IMG/VR virus record: IMGVR_UViG_3300046822_000034
Coordinates: 1 to 38,917 of that record
Direction: 5' to 3' (one strand)
Length of the DNA: 38,917 nucleotides
From: a virus
Made by a program: the position numbers and the translations under genes. Below the pieces are notes generated by a model. That model worked only from the letters and a program-made list of their open reading frames with translations. It did no database searches and was not told the DNA's origin. This document shows, piece by piece, positions 29,201 through 35,355 of the stretch. Position 1 is the first letter of the stretch; each line of letters opens with the position of its first letter.

Positions 29201-29395
29201 TTACGCAGCACGGGACCGCTCCTGTCCGGAGCGCTCCGCCAGGTCAACCAGTGCCCTACCCAAGGGGTAATTCGGGACCATCTGTCCATGGCGGATACGG
29301 TTGATGGTCGATTGGCCGACGCCGACCAAAGACCCAATGGCCTTCTCAGTCAGGCCGGACTCGCGGAGCATTTCGATGGCGGTTGAAGGGTCCAT
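29201..29395 (-). CDS. Cro-like repressor
   Basis: 64 residues from the ATG at 29395. The HTH is in LTEKAIGSLVGVGQSTINRIRHGQMVPNYPLGRALVDLAERSG, covering nearly the whole protein as in Cro. It is divergent from the repressor gene across a 76-bp operator region. The predicted start site of its promoter falls at about 29396, so the mRNA is expected to be leaderless or nearly so; there is no Shine-Dalgarno sequence. Confidence 0.75.
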   Translation of the reverse strand: MDPSTAIEMLRESGLTEKAIGSLVGVGQSTINRIRHGQMVPNYPLGRALVDLAERSGQERSRAA

Positions 29396-29403
29396 GAGCA
29401 CCG

Positions 29404-29432
29404 ATGCTATTCCGTTCCGAATTATCGTGCAA
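29404..29432 (-). promoter_or_regulatory. Leftward early promoter (PR-like)
   Basis: TTGCAC (-35, 29427-29432) and TAGCAT (-10, 29404-29409) are separated by 17 bp on the minus strand. Operator 29408-29423 fills the spacer, so repressor binding would exclude RNA polymerase. Predicted transcription starts about one base before the cro ATG. Confidence 0.6.
29408..29423. promoter_or_regulatory. Repressor operator (cro side)
   Basis: TATTCCGTTCCGAATT contains ATTCCG-TT-CCGAAT, differing by one base from the perfect palindrome ATTCGG-TT-CCGAAT seen at 30907-30920. It lies within the spacer of the leftward promoter. Confidence 0.65.
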
Positions 29433-29440
29433 GGATTTCA

Positions 29441-29454
29441 ATCCATTTCCGAAT
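29441..29454. promoter_or_regulatory. Repressor operator (cI side, weaker)
   Basis: ATCCATTTCCGAAT matches 11 of 14 bases of the palindrome at 30907-30920, with an intact right half-site CCGAAT. Its centre is 32 bp (three helical turns) from the cro-side operator. It probably governs repressor autoregulation. Confidence 0.45.
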
Positions 29455-29471
29455 TTTTCCCGACGAACGGT

Positions 29472-29951
29472 ATGCCGGATGATCCCGGTATGCATGACAC
29501 CGATCTAATCCGTAACAACATCAAGCACCTGCTAAACATCCGTGGCCTTTCGGAGGCAGAGGCTGCTGACCGGGCGGGCATCAACCAGCCTTGGCTGAAC
29601 CGCTTCCTCCGCAAGGACATCAAGAAGGCAAATCAGGAGAAGATGGCCCAGATCGCTAAGGCCCTCGGCGTTTCCGCTGCCGACCTTACTTATTCAGACT
29701 TGACTGGGCTGACGGACCAGCCTGCGTCTCAGCCCGTGGGATCGGAACGCGCCATAGTCGAAGCCGCAGTGAGATTGGTCAGGGAGCTAGAGGCAATGTC
29801 GCCGGAGCCCCTGCCCCAGGAGACCTACGGAGAGCGCCTGTACATCGCCATGAAGGTTATTCGCGATGAGGGCGCTGCAGGGATCTTGGACGAGATGGCG
29901 TTGATGCCAGCACTGCGCAGATTCGCGGCGGAGCTTCGCAAGACGGGGTGA
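29472..29951 (+). CDS. CI-like lysogeny repressor without a peptidase domain
   Basis: 159 residues from the ATG at 29472 (an ATG at 29490 would give 153). The HTH covers [66 protein letters not shown], about residues 11-75. The C-terminal 80 residues are helical and contain no S24/LexA-type Ser-Lys dyad, so RecA-driven self-cleavage is unlikely. No good ribosome site precedes either ATG, as is common for repressors. Operators lie directly upstream and again before the rightward operon. Confidence 0.75.
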   Translation: MPDDPGMHDTDLIRNNIKHLLNIRGLSEAEAADRAGINQPWLNRFLRKDIKKANQEKMAQIAKALGVSAADLTYSDLTGLTDQPASQPVGSERAIVEAAVRLVRELEAMSPEPLPQETYGERLYIAMKVIRDEGAAGILDEMALMPALRRFAAELRKTG

Positions 29952-29955
29952 GGAC

Positions 29956-30318
29956 ATGACGATCAGTGACGAGCGGTTGAAGGAACTGGCTACTGAGATG
30001 GCACAAGCAATGGGCATGAAGCCCAAGGAGCGCCGTGGTCCGACGCTCGTCCGTGGGGGCAAGGTCATTGCCTTCCAGCGCGCCGGGCTGGACGGAACCA
30101 CTCGGGACGTGATCTACAGCCGTATCCGTGACCTGTCGCGCATGTACTGGCTGGCCTGGCTGGTACGTCAGGAGACGGGTCATGTCCGAGGGGTCATGGA
30201 GTGCCTGACCGACGACGAGCTACTTGCCTTGAAGGAAAAGATGGAACGCGCCCGGGAATGCCGGGTAGAGGGGATCGGCTTCGACGAGGCTGGTCTAGTG
30301 CGGGAACAGGTGATCTAA
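29956..30318 (+). CDS. Hypothetical protein co-transcribed with the repressor
   Basis: 120 residues. N-terminal helix ([17 protein letters not shown]), a basic segment ([26 protein letters not shown]), and helical C-terminus ([45 protein letters not shown]). It begins four bp after the repressor stop with GAGGAC ahead. Genes in this position in lambdoid phages are expressed in lysogens and often influence superinfection or repressor activity. Family not recognised. Confidence 0.6.
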   Translation: MTISDERLKELATEMAQAMGMKPKERRGPTLVRGGKVIAFQRAGLDGTTRDVIYSRIRDLSRMYWLAWLVRQETGHVRGVMECLTDDELLALKEKMERARECRVEGIGFDEAGLVREQVI

Positions 30319-30336
30319 CGAACAGGGGAAGTTGAA

Positions 30337-30828
30337 ATGAGGAAAGTTCTATGGGCGGGCGCAATGGTGCTTGCCCCACTGTGTGCGATAGCAGCCCCGG
30401 GCGACCCAGCTTTCAACGAGGGCGATTGGTCTGCCTACGATGGGCAAAACAATGTGTCCGTACTTACAACTGATAAGTCTGAGTCTACCGGGCTCGGGCT
30501 GGTCTGCAGTAAAAGCACGGATATTTGCTCTTGGAACATCATGGGGGCACCGGACGCATGCCGTCCTGGGCATCGCACCCCAATCTTGCTTCTTGGAGAG
30601 GGTGTAGCTGCCGTCGGCTCAGAGATGGCATGCGACATTGTTGATCCGGAGGCATCCTCCTTTGAACTCAAGGACACCGACGCGATCACTGGTCTTGTTA
30701 CAGCGTCTGAGAAGGTTACGGTAGCAATTCCAACCGATAGCGGATTCGACTTGGTGGAGTTCAAGACGCGCGGATTTGCAAAAGCTCTCGTCAAGGCCCA
30801 TCGGGACAAGGGCACGCCCGCCAAGTAA
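30337..30828 (+). CDS. Secreted protein in the immunity operon (lysogenic-conversion candidate)
   Basis: 163 residues. A type I signal peptide MRKVLWAGAMVLAPLCAIA (likely cut after Ala19) leads a mature protein with four cysteines in two close pairs (VCSKSTDIC, APDAC and MAC), consistent with disulphides in the periplasm. It has a strong ribosome site (GGGGAAG), follows the repressor on the same strand, and ends before a 13-bp hairpin. A lysogen-expressed periplasmic protein could block entry of related phages or alter host surface properties. No family recognised. Confidence 0.65.
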   Translation: MRKVLWAGAMVLAPLCAIAAPGDPAFNEGDWSAYDGQNNVSVLTTDKSESTGLGLVCSKSTDICSWNIMGAPDACRPGHRTPILLLGEGVAAVGSEMACDIVDPEASSFELKDTDAITGLVTASEKVTVAIPTDSGFDLVEFKTRGFAKALVKAHRDKGTPAK

Positions 30829-30832
30829 GAAT

Positions 30833-30863
30833 GAACGGTAGGTAGGACTTCTACCTACCGTTC
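30833..30863 (+). terminator. Perfect 13-bp hairpin at the end of the immunity operon
   Basis: GAACGGTAGGTAG and its exact complement flank the loop GACTT, starting five bp after the stop codon of the secreted protein. There is no U-tract on either side, so it may be a transcript-end stabiliser, a Rho-dependent stop or a protein-binding palindrome. It also separates the immunity operon from the rightward promoter. Confidence 0.55.
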
Positions 30864-30883
30864 GTCGGCTGACGCCAAGAAAT

Positions 30884-30897
30884 ATTCCGTTCCGTAT
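30884..30897. promoter_or_regulatory. Repressor operator upstream of rightward promoter
   Basis: ATTCCGTTCCGTAT matches 12 of 14 bases with the perfect palindrome at 30907-30920, and its centre is 23 bp from it. It shares the left half ATTCCG with the cro-side operator. Confidence 0.55.
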
Positions 30898-30925
30898 TGA
30901 CTGGCTATTCGGTTCCGAATATCGT
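30897..30925 (+). promoter_or_regulatory. Rightward early promoter (PL-like)
   Basis: TTGACT (-35, 30897-30902) and TATCGT (-10, 30920-30925) are 17 bp apart. The perfect operator at 30906-30921 fills the spacer, the same geometry as the leftward promoter. The expected start is near 30932, about 44 bases before the first gene of the rightward operon. Confidence 0.6.
30906..30921. promoter_or_regulatory. Perfect repressor operator (rightward operon)
   Basis: TATTCGGTTCCGAATA is a 7-2-7 perfect palindrome and the best member of the operator set. It lies inside the PL-like promoter spacer. Confidence 0.7.
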
Positions 30926-30975
30926 TCTCCCAACGCCGCAGCACACCCACTCCCGGGGCGAGGCTAGGAGACGAG

Positions 30976-31683
30976 ATGAGCCAGGAAGTCCTCACCGCAT
31001 TCCACTTCGTCGCAGACACCCTCCGCGATGGCCGCCCGGTTCCGGCCGATGGTGAGCTGCTGATTCACGACGGAAAGGTCGAGCTTTGCGCTCAGGGCCT
31101 GCACGCGAGCATCGACCCGTATGACGCGCTGACCTACGCCCCCGGCAACGTTCTTTGCCTCGTGGAGTTGAGCGGCAACATTGTTCGCGGTGACGACAAG
31201 GTGGCCGCAAGCGAGCGCCGCATCATCAAGCGCATCGATGCCGAGCCGTTGATGCGCGAATACGCCCGCTGGTGCGCGCTGCAGGTCGTTGAACTGTGGG
31301 ATGCGCCGGAAGTGGTTCGTCAGTATCTGACGACAGGCGATGAGTCGCTCCGGGTCGCCGCACGGGACGCCGCAGGGGACGCCGCATGGGTCGCCGCACG
31401 GGACGCCGCAGGGGACGCCGCATGGGCCGCCGCATGGGACGCCGCATGGGACGCCGCACGGGACGCCGCATGGGACGCCGCATGGGACGCCGCACGGGCC
31501 GCCGCAGGGGCCGCCGCAGGGGACGCCGCATGGGACGCCGCATGGGACGCCGCATGGGTCGCCGCATGGGTCGCCGCACGGGACGCCGCAGGGGACGCCC
31601 AGCGTGCGCGCTTCAACAAGATGGTTCGCGGCGCTTTCGGCCTTCCTCTGGAAGGTTCGTTGACCGGCAAGGCGGAGGGCTGA
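30976..31683 (+). CDS. Phage protein with N-terminal DUF7666-like domain and AAWD repeats
   Basis: 235 residues. The N-terminal 120 residues (AFHFVADTLRDGRPVPADGE...CAQGLHASIDPYDALTYAPGNVLCLVELSGNIVRGDDKVAASERR...LQVVELWDAPEVVRQYLTTGDESLR) match a phage family usually carrying Ala-rich tails. Residues about 127-206 are twenty four-residue repeats of (D/V/A)-A-A-(R/G/W), expected to form one long helix with Trp and Asp at fixed faces. It has a good ribosome site (AGGAGA) and is first in the rightward early operon. Function unknown; the tail length probably varies. Confidence 0.75.
   Translation: MSQEVLTAFHFVADTLRDGRPVPADGELLIHDGKVELCAQGLHASIDPYDALTYAPGNVLCLVELSGNIVRGDDKVAASERRIIKRIDAEPLMREYARWCALQVVELWDAPEVVRQYLTTGDESLRVAARDAAGDAAWVAARDAAGDAAWAAAWDAAWDAARDAAWDAAWDAARAAAGAAAGDAAWDAAWDAAWVAAWVAARDAAGDAQRARFNKMVRGAFGLPLEGSLTGKAEG
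31354..31593 (+). repeat. Twenty tandem 12-bp repeats (GNCGCCGCANGG)
   Basis: The array spans exactly 240 bp. Each unit has the form G-(A/T/C)-C-GCC-GCA-(C/G/T)-GG, and only those two positions vary. Both changes alter the amino acid (Asp/Val/Ala and Arg/Gly/Trp). All other bases, including the synonymous third positions, are unchanged. Confidence 0.95.
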
Positions 31684-31686
31684 GCC

Positions 31687-32007
31687 ATGGCCTTCTTGAA
31701 TCCCGCCCACGCCGAAGTGACCTACGACGGGCGCGTGTATCCATCCCCCGCCCTGCAGGACCGCACTGCCGAGGCGGTTGAGTGGCTGACCACTTCACCG
31801 AGCCTGATGAGCGAGCTGGTGCTGACTGAACCAGAACTTGCCGCGATGTCTTCGGCGATGAAGTCGGACGACGCGATTGAGTTCCTGCGCCTGTACCGCG
31901 CTGCGATGGACCGTCACGTTGAGGACGAGCTGGACGAGTTGAAGGACCGGGCCGGTATCAAGTCCGATTTTGAGGCAGCTACTGAGCTTCGGAGCATCCA
32001 CTCATGA
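31687..32007 (+). CDS. Hypothetical early protein
   Basis: 106 residues, mostly helical and acidic (EAVEWLTTSPSLMSELVLTEPELAAMSSAMKSDDAIEFLRLYRAAMDRHVEDELDELKDRAG). It begins three bp after the repeat protein stop and overlaps the next gene by four bases (ATGA). Not recognised. Confidence 0.6.
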   Translation: MAFLNPAHAEVTYDGRVYPSPALQDRTAEAVEWLTTSPSLMSELVLTEPELAAMSSAMKSDDAIEFLRLYRAAMDRHVEDELDELKDRAGIKSDFEAATELRSIHS

Positions 32008-32273
32008 GCGCTCAGATTGGTGTACTGGCGGCAATCGATGCGGCCATCGAAGGGATCCAAGGCGAGGACTATGCATGCCCAGATCTAGAAGACGCCTATG
32101 GCGCAGTCGTAGATCTGATCGAGGCGGTTGAGGCATACGCCAAAGCCGAGGCCGCTCTGGCTAATCGAGAAATCGAAGGCATGAACGCAGAGAGCCTTGA
32201 TCGCCTGCAGCCCCGAGTCCACGCCGCCCGTCTCGATCTCGAAAACGCCCTCGCCCGCGTCAAAGGAGCCTGA
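32004..32273 (+). CDS. Hypothetical helical early protein
   Basis: 89 residues, almost entirely helical (AYGAVVDLIEAVEAYAKAEAALANREIEGMNAESLDRLQPRVHAARLDLENALARVKG), likely a coiled-coil hairpin. It is coupled to the preceding gene by ATGA. No family recognised. Confidence 0.6.
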   Translation: MSAQIGVLAAIDAAIEGIQGEDYACPDLEDAYGAVVDLIEAVEAYAKAEAALANREIEGMNAESLDRLQPRVHAARLDLENALARVKGA

Positions 32274-32274
32274 A

Positions 32275-32478
32275 ATGGTCATCCAGTTCCCAGTACAGAC
32301 CGACTTCCAGCTGCACATGCTGCAGAGCATCCGCGCCCACTGCGCTCGCAACGGGCTGGATCGCCGGAAGGCTGAGCGCGACTTCATGGCCGCTGGCTGC
32401 ACGAAGCAGGCGCAGAACGAGCTGTGGGAGTCGACCCGTCAACACAACCTGGGCCATGGGCCGAAGGGGGCTGCGTGA
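32275..32478 (+). CDS. Small hypothetical protein
   Basis: 67 residues from the ATG at 32275 (AAAGGAGCC ahead): MVIQFPVQTDFQLHMLQSIRAHCARNGLDRRKAERDFMAAGCTKQAQNELWE.... Helical and soluble, with two cysteines. It starts one base after the upstream stop. Confidence 0.6.
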   Translation: MVIQFPVQTDFQLHMLQSIRAHCARNGLDRRKAERDFMAAGCTKQAQNELWESTRQHNLGHGPKGAA

Positions 32479-32675
32479 TCGGAACCCAACAGATAGACAA
32501 GCCATCGATTGGCGAGCTGCGTCATCTCGCACACGAGTGGGCAAATCGGGCTGCACTGGCTGCAGCAGGACATGCAAGAGGTCTTGGCTGGCGCGCAGTG
32601 AAAGAGCGAGCCGAGAACAGAGATAGGGCCAAGAAGACGTTCCTATCTGCGCTAGAAAAGGTGATGGCCCCATGA
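32475..32675 (+). CDS. Small basic hypothetical protein
   Basis: 66 residues from GTG (32475), which overlaps the upstream stop as GTGA. Helical (IGELRHLAHEWANRAALAAAGHARGLGWRAVKERAENRDRAKKTFLSALEKV) and basic, so it might bind nucleic acid. No family recognised. Confidence 0.6.
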   Translation: MIGTQQIDKPSIGELRHLAHEWANRAALAAAGHARGLGWRAVKERAENRDRAKKTFLSALEKVMAP

Positions 32676-32779
32676 CCCGCTTCCTCCGTTCCCCCTACGC
32701 CCCTCTGGCAGCAATGGCGCTGATCGCGGCCTACCTGCTGCTGAAACTAACCCTGATCGTTAATGGAGTTGTGTCGTGA
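32672..32779 (+). CDS. 35-residue single-pass membrane microprotein
   Basis: MTRFLRSPYAPLAAMALIAAYLLLKLTLIVNGVVS. A basic N-terminus then one transmembrane helix (about 11-29). Both ends overlap neighbours (ATGA at the start, GTGA at the end), which supports translation despite its size. Confidence 0.6.
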   Translation: MTRFLRSPYAPLAAMALIAAYLLLKLTLIVNGVVS

Positions 32780-33126
32780 GCTACGACAAATCTGACTACT
32801 ACGCGGAGTGCGTGGATATCGCAGCTGATGAAGTCGGGCTGAAGCTGACAGCTGAGCAGGCCAAGTACATCGGCGAAGCCGTGGAGGGCGCTGTGGAGAA
32901 CGTTGGTATGGCCTTCTATTCACCGCCAGCGTCTGAGCGATACGAACAGATCGAGCGCGAGTGGGAGGCCAAATACAAGGCGCTCCAGAAGGAGTTTGAG
33001 AAGTATCAGGGCAATGCGGAGACAGCGGTAAAGATTGCCCTTCGGCAGAGTCGCGACACCAACGTATCAATCGGCGAGCACGGCGAGGTTATCCGCTACG
33101 ACGGACGGAGCGACCGCATCCAATGA
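32776..33126 (+). CDS. Hypothetical early protein with coiled coil
   Basis: 116 residues from GTG (32776). The N-terminal SYDKSDYYAECVDIAADEVGLKLTAEQAKYIGEAVEGAVENVGMAFYSPP looks like a small helical domain; ERYEQIEREWEAKYKALQKEFEKYQGNAETAVKIALRQ is a coiled coil. No family recognised. Confidence 0.6.
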   Translation: MSYDKSDYYAECVDIAADEVGLKLTAEQAKYIGEAVEGAVENVGMAFYSPPASERYEQIEREWEAKYKALQKEFEKYQGNAETAVKIALRQSRDTNVSIGEHGEVIRYDGRSDRIQ

Positions 33127-33296
33127 CCACTTTCGCCAACCTGGCATCTGATTTCGACCGCCTCTTCCCCGCCATCCCGAAGCCCGATCCGCTGTGTGGC
33201 GGAAGTGCAGAACGGTGGTGCCTTCGCTGCTTCCACGAAGTAGACGCCGACGAGACGAACCATGGCCCTTGCGCACAGGGGGATTGCGATGAGTAA
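33123..33296 (+). CDS. Small cysteine-rich protein
   Basis: 57 residues, coupled by ATGA to the previous gene. Five cysteines, including the close pair WCLRC and the later PCAQGDC, suggest a zinc-binding site. It overlaps the start of the next gene by eight bases. Not recognised. Confidence 0.55.
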   Translation: MTTFANLASDFDRLFPAIPKPDPLCGGSAERWCLRCFHEVDADETNHGPCAQGDCDE

Positions 33297-33591
33297 GCAC
33301 ACGCCGGGGCCGTGGGTGGTAACCCCGCATCCAGATCAGAACGTGGATGTGTTCGCCGTCGGCGAGGTTACGGACGAAGCTTTCCAGTACGGGCTTTCGC
33401 ACACCATTTGCTACCAGAACGCGGAAGCCAACGCCCGCCTGATCGCCGCCGCGCCGGAGCTTCTGGAAGCGTTGACCAGGCTAGAAGCCGAACTGGTTGA
33501 GGACAAGTACGGCGAAGGCTACGAGCCATTGCAAGGCGAGAACATGGCGCTAGCACGATCCGCCATCGCCAAAGCCACTGGAGAAGCCTGA
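33289..33591 (+). CDS. Phage early protein of the 'SKHTPGPW' type
   Basis: 100 residues. SKHTPGPWVVTPHPDQNVDVFAVGEV and NAEANARLIAAAPELLEALTRLEAELV form a very common phage early-protein pattern (short beta domain then the 'NARLIAAAPELLEAL' helix), often found in accessory operons. No biochemical role is known to me. Confidence 0.75.
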   Translation: MSKHTPGPWVVTPHPDQNVDVFAVGEVTDEAFQYGLSHTICYQNAEANARLIAAAPELLEALTRLEAELVEDKYGEGYEPLQGENMALARSAIAKATGEA

Positions 33592-33812
33592 TGCGCACCC
33601 ACTACCTGGTACTGGCTTCGTGCGTTGCTGCTCTGCTGGTGTGCGTGTTGCTGGCATGGGTCAGCAAGCAGATTGAACGCTACGACCTGACTTTCATCTT
33701 CTGCGGGCTGGCGATATCGGCCGTCCTGTTCGGCGCCGACGAGCTGCACATCATCCGCAGGAAGCGCAAAGACCGATTCAAGCAGCCGCCGCTCACCACC
33801 GAGCGGGGCTGA
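33591..33812 (+). CDS. Two-helix membrane protein
   Basis: 73 residues starting in a TGATG overlap. Helices at about 5-22 (YLVLASCVAALLVCVLLAWV) and 33-50 (LTFIFCGLAISAVLFGAD) are followed by a basic tail (IIRRKRKDRFKQ). Inner-membrane location is expected. Function unknown. Confidence 0.65.
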   Translation: MRTHYLVLASCVAALLVCVLLAWVSKQIERYDLTFIFCGLAISAVLFGADELHIIRRKRKDRFKQPPLTTERG

Positions 33813-34062
33813 GTTCTACGGAGGGAATGCGGAGTGGTGATCCGCAGTGTGCGAACGAAGGCTGAGTAACCCGTCCTCCGCAAGAGGAACGGGCTTCCGG
33901 GTCGGGGACGACCGCTTAGAAAACATCGTCTAGTGGCTCAGCGGGAACCATAAGAACCGTGCGCGCAGTTCGTACATGCAGAAGCCGGAACCACACCACC
34001 GGCCCCTCCACCCAACCCCCGCCGTGTCGCTCAAAAGCGCTGGCACCCACATAGAGGCAGAC
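33813..34062 (+). other. 250-bp non-coding gap with two hairpins
   Basis: No gene is seen. TGCGGA/TCCGCA pair around seven bases at 33828-33846, and CCCGTCCTC/GAGGAACGGG pair (one bulged A) around five bases at 33870-33893, followed by CTTCCGGG without a proper U-tract. The second may be a weak terminator or attenuator dividing the rightward operon before the recombination genes. A structured RNA is possible. Confidence 0.45.
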
Positions 34063-34134
34063 ATGGCCGAGTACGACCCCGCGCCCACCGGCGACGAAGA
34101 AATCGAACAGGCATATCAGGAGAAGTACGGATGA
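34063..34134 (+). CDS. 23-residue leader-like microprotein before the ERF gene
   Basis: MAEYDPAPTGDEEIEQAYQEKYG. The ATG has GAGG seven bases upstream and the stop overlaps the ERF start (ATGA). Its composition is acidic and protein-like, so it may be a real microprotein or serve to couple ribosomes into the ERF gene. Confidence 0.45.
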   Translation: MAEYDPAPTGDEEIEQAYQEKYG

Positions 34135-34745
34135 GCGTTCATAAGAAACTGATGGAAGCCCGTATCAAGCTGGCCGGCTCCGATCTAAAGAAGACCGGAG
34201 AGAACAAGTTTGCTGGGTACAAGTACTTCGAACTGGGCGATTTCCTGCCGACTGCTCAGGCAATTTTCAATGAGTTGGGACTGTGCGGGATTGTTTCGTT
34301 CACCAGGGACATCGCCACACTGACGATCACCTGTGTGGATGGCGGTGGCGAGTTGTCACTCACCTCTCCGATGGGATCAGCTGCACTCAAGGGCTGCCAT
34401 GAAGTGCAGAACATCGGCGCCGTGGAAACCTATCAGCGTCGCTACCTGTGGGTGTCGGCCTTTGAGATTGTTGAACATGACGCCTTGGATGCCACTACGG
34501 GTAAGTCTGCTCCTGTGAAGAAGGTGACGCCGACTGATGGCGCCTGGGATTCCATGAGCGAAGAGGCGCAGGCATGGCTGCAGGATCACGCAGATCACAT
34601 CATTTCTCTCGGCGCAGACCGTGCAGAAGACATTTCCGAATACCTCACGTCGCTCAACTTGGCGTCAGAGGAAAAGATCGCACTTTGGACCCGTCTGGAT
34701 AGCAAGATCCGCGCGGCCATCAAGAAGCAGGGAGAGAAGAAGTGA
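34131..34745 (+). CDS. erf: ERF-family single-strand annealing protein
   Basis: 204 residues, the length of P22 Erf. MSVHKKLMEARIKLAGSDLKKTGENKFAGYKYFELGDFLPTAQAIFNELGL, then the family hallmark IGAVETYQRRYLWVSAFEIVEHDALDA at 95-121. The protein anneals complementary single strands for phage recombination and genome circularisation. The C-terminal 80 residues are helical. It is followed immediately by an SSB-like gene; no separate exonuclease gene is visible in this operon. Confidence 0.85.
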   Translation: MSVHKKLMEARIKLAGSDLKKTGENKFAGYKYFELGDFLPTAQAIFNELGLCGIVSFTRDIATLTITCVDGGGELSLTSPMGSAALKGCHEVQNIGAVETYQRRYLWVSAFEIVEHDALDATTGKSAPVKKVTPTDGAWDSMSEEAQAWLQDHADHIISLGADRAEDISEYLTSLNLASEEKIALWTRLDSKIRAAIKKQGEKK

Positions 34746-35080
34746 GCGACGTGAAATTCATTGGCGGCCTGAACTTTAAGGCCAAGAACCCGAACGCCCC
34801 GGACTATGTGATCTGCAAGGGCTCGATCAAGCGCGCCGACCTGATTGCATGGCTCAACAGCGAGCAAGGCGACTGGATCAACTTCGACGTGAAGGAGTCG
34901 AAGGGCGGCAAGTTCTACGCAGCAGTGGACGACTGGAAGCCGAACCAGGGTGGCGGCACCAGCTCCCGCAAGGGCGGTCAGGAGCAGCGCGAGCGGCCGC
35001 AGCGGGCTACGGAGAATGCGCCGCGCGATGAATTCGCCGACGACGATATTCCATTCGTGACCATGCAGGGGGGCTGGTGA
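34742..35080 (+). CDS. SSB-like single-stranded-DNA-binding partner of the ERF protein
   Basis: 112 residues starting at GTG (34742) in a GTGA overlap. The N-terminal 70 residues (DVKFIGGLNFKAKNPNAPDYVICKGSIKRADLIAWLN...GDWINFDVKESKGGKFYAAVDDWKP) suggest a small OB-like beta domain. A disordered Gly/Arg/Gln linker then leads to DEFADDDIPF, close to the DDDIPF acidic tip of bacterial SSB, though followed here by seven more residues. It probably binds single strands or competes for SSB-interacting proteins. Confidence 0.65.
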   Translation: MSDVKFIGGLNFKAKNPNAPDYVICKGSIKRADLIAWLNSEQGDWINFDVKESKGGKFYAAVDDWKPNQGGGTSSRKGGQEQRERPQRATENAPRDEFADDDIPFVTMQGGW

Positions 35081-35355
35081 TGAATCCCATGGTGGAAGCG
35101 GCATTGAATACGGTGGAAGTGATCGAGTCTAAGAACTCCGAGCTATCGGCAGAGGTAGCCCGCCTGCGCGCTGAGGTGGAGGGGCTGCGGGATGCACTCG
35201 CACCGTTCGCAGAGTTTGCGCTGATCCGTACAGCAGCCGGAAAGACCTCGCCAAAAAAGGGCGCCGTCTATTCAGTGCATACACGCTTGGGTGAGGCGGA
35301 AATCACCGCTGAGGATTTTGAGGCTGCATTCAACGCAATGGGAGAAGGGAAATGA
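35080..35355 (+). CDS. Coiled-coil early protein
   Basis: 91 residues from the ATG at 35080 (TGATG overlap, G-rich ribosome site; an adjacent GTG gives one residue more). The helix VEAALNTVEVIESKNSELSAEVARLRAEVEGLRDALAPFAEFA is a clear coiled coil, followed by a small domain. This design is common in phage accessory operons and has no assigned function. Confidence 0.6.
   Translation: MNPMVEAALNTVEVIESKNSELSAEVARLRAEVEGLRDALAPFAEFALIRTAAGKTSPKKGAVYSVHTRLGEAEITAEDFEAAFNAMGEGK

Noticed and set aside
31354-31593. CRISPR array or diversity-generating retroelement target
   Set aside because: Units are 12 bp without spacers, and there is no Cas gene, reverse transcriptase or template repeat in the window.
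31226-31781. Arg-rich and Pro-rich frames across the 12-bp repeats on both strands
   Set aside because: A 12-bp repeat keeps every frame open if it holds no stop codon. Only the frame with the conserved N-terminal domain and ribosome site is credible.
33930-34000. tRNA-like segment (TAGTGGCTCAGCGGGA) in the non-coding gap
   Set aside because: Resembles a D-arm only; no acceptor pairing, anticodon stem or T-arm could be drawn.
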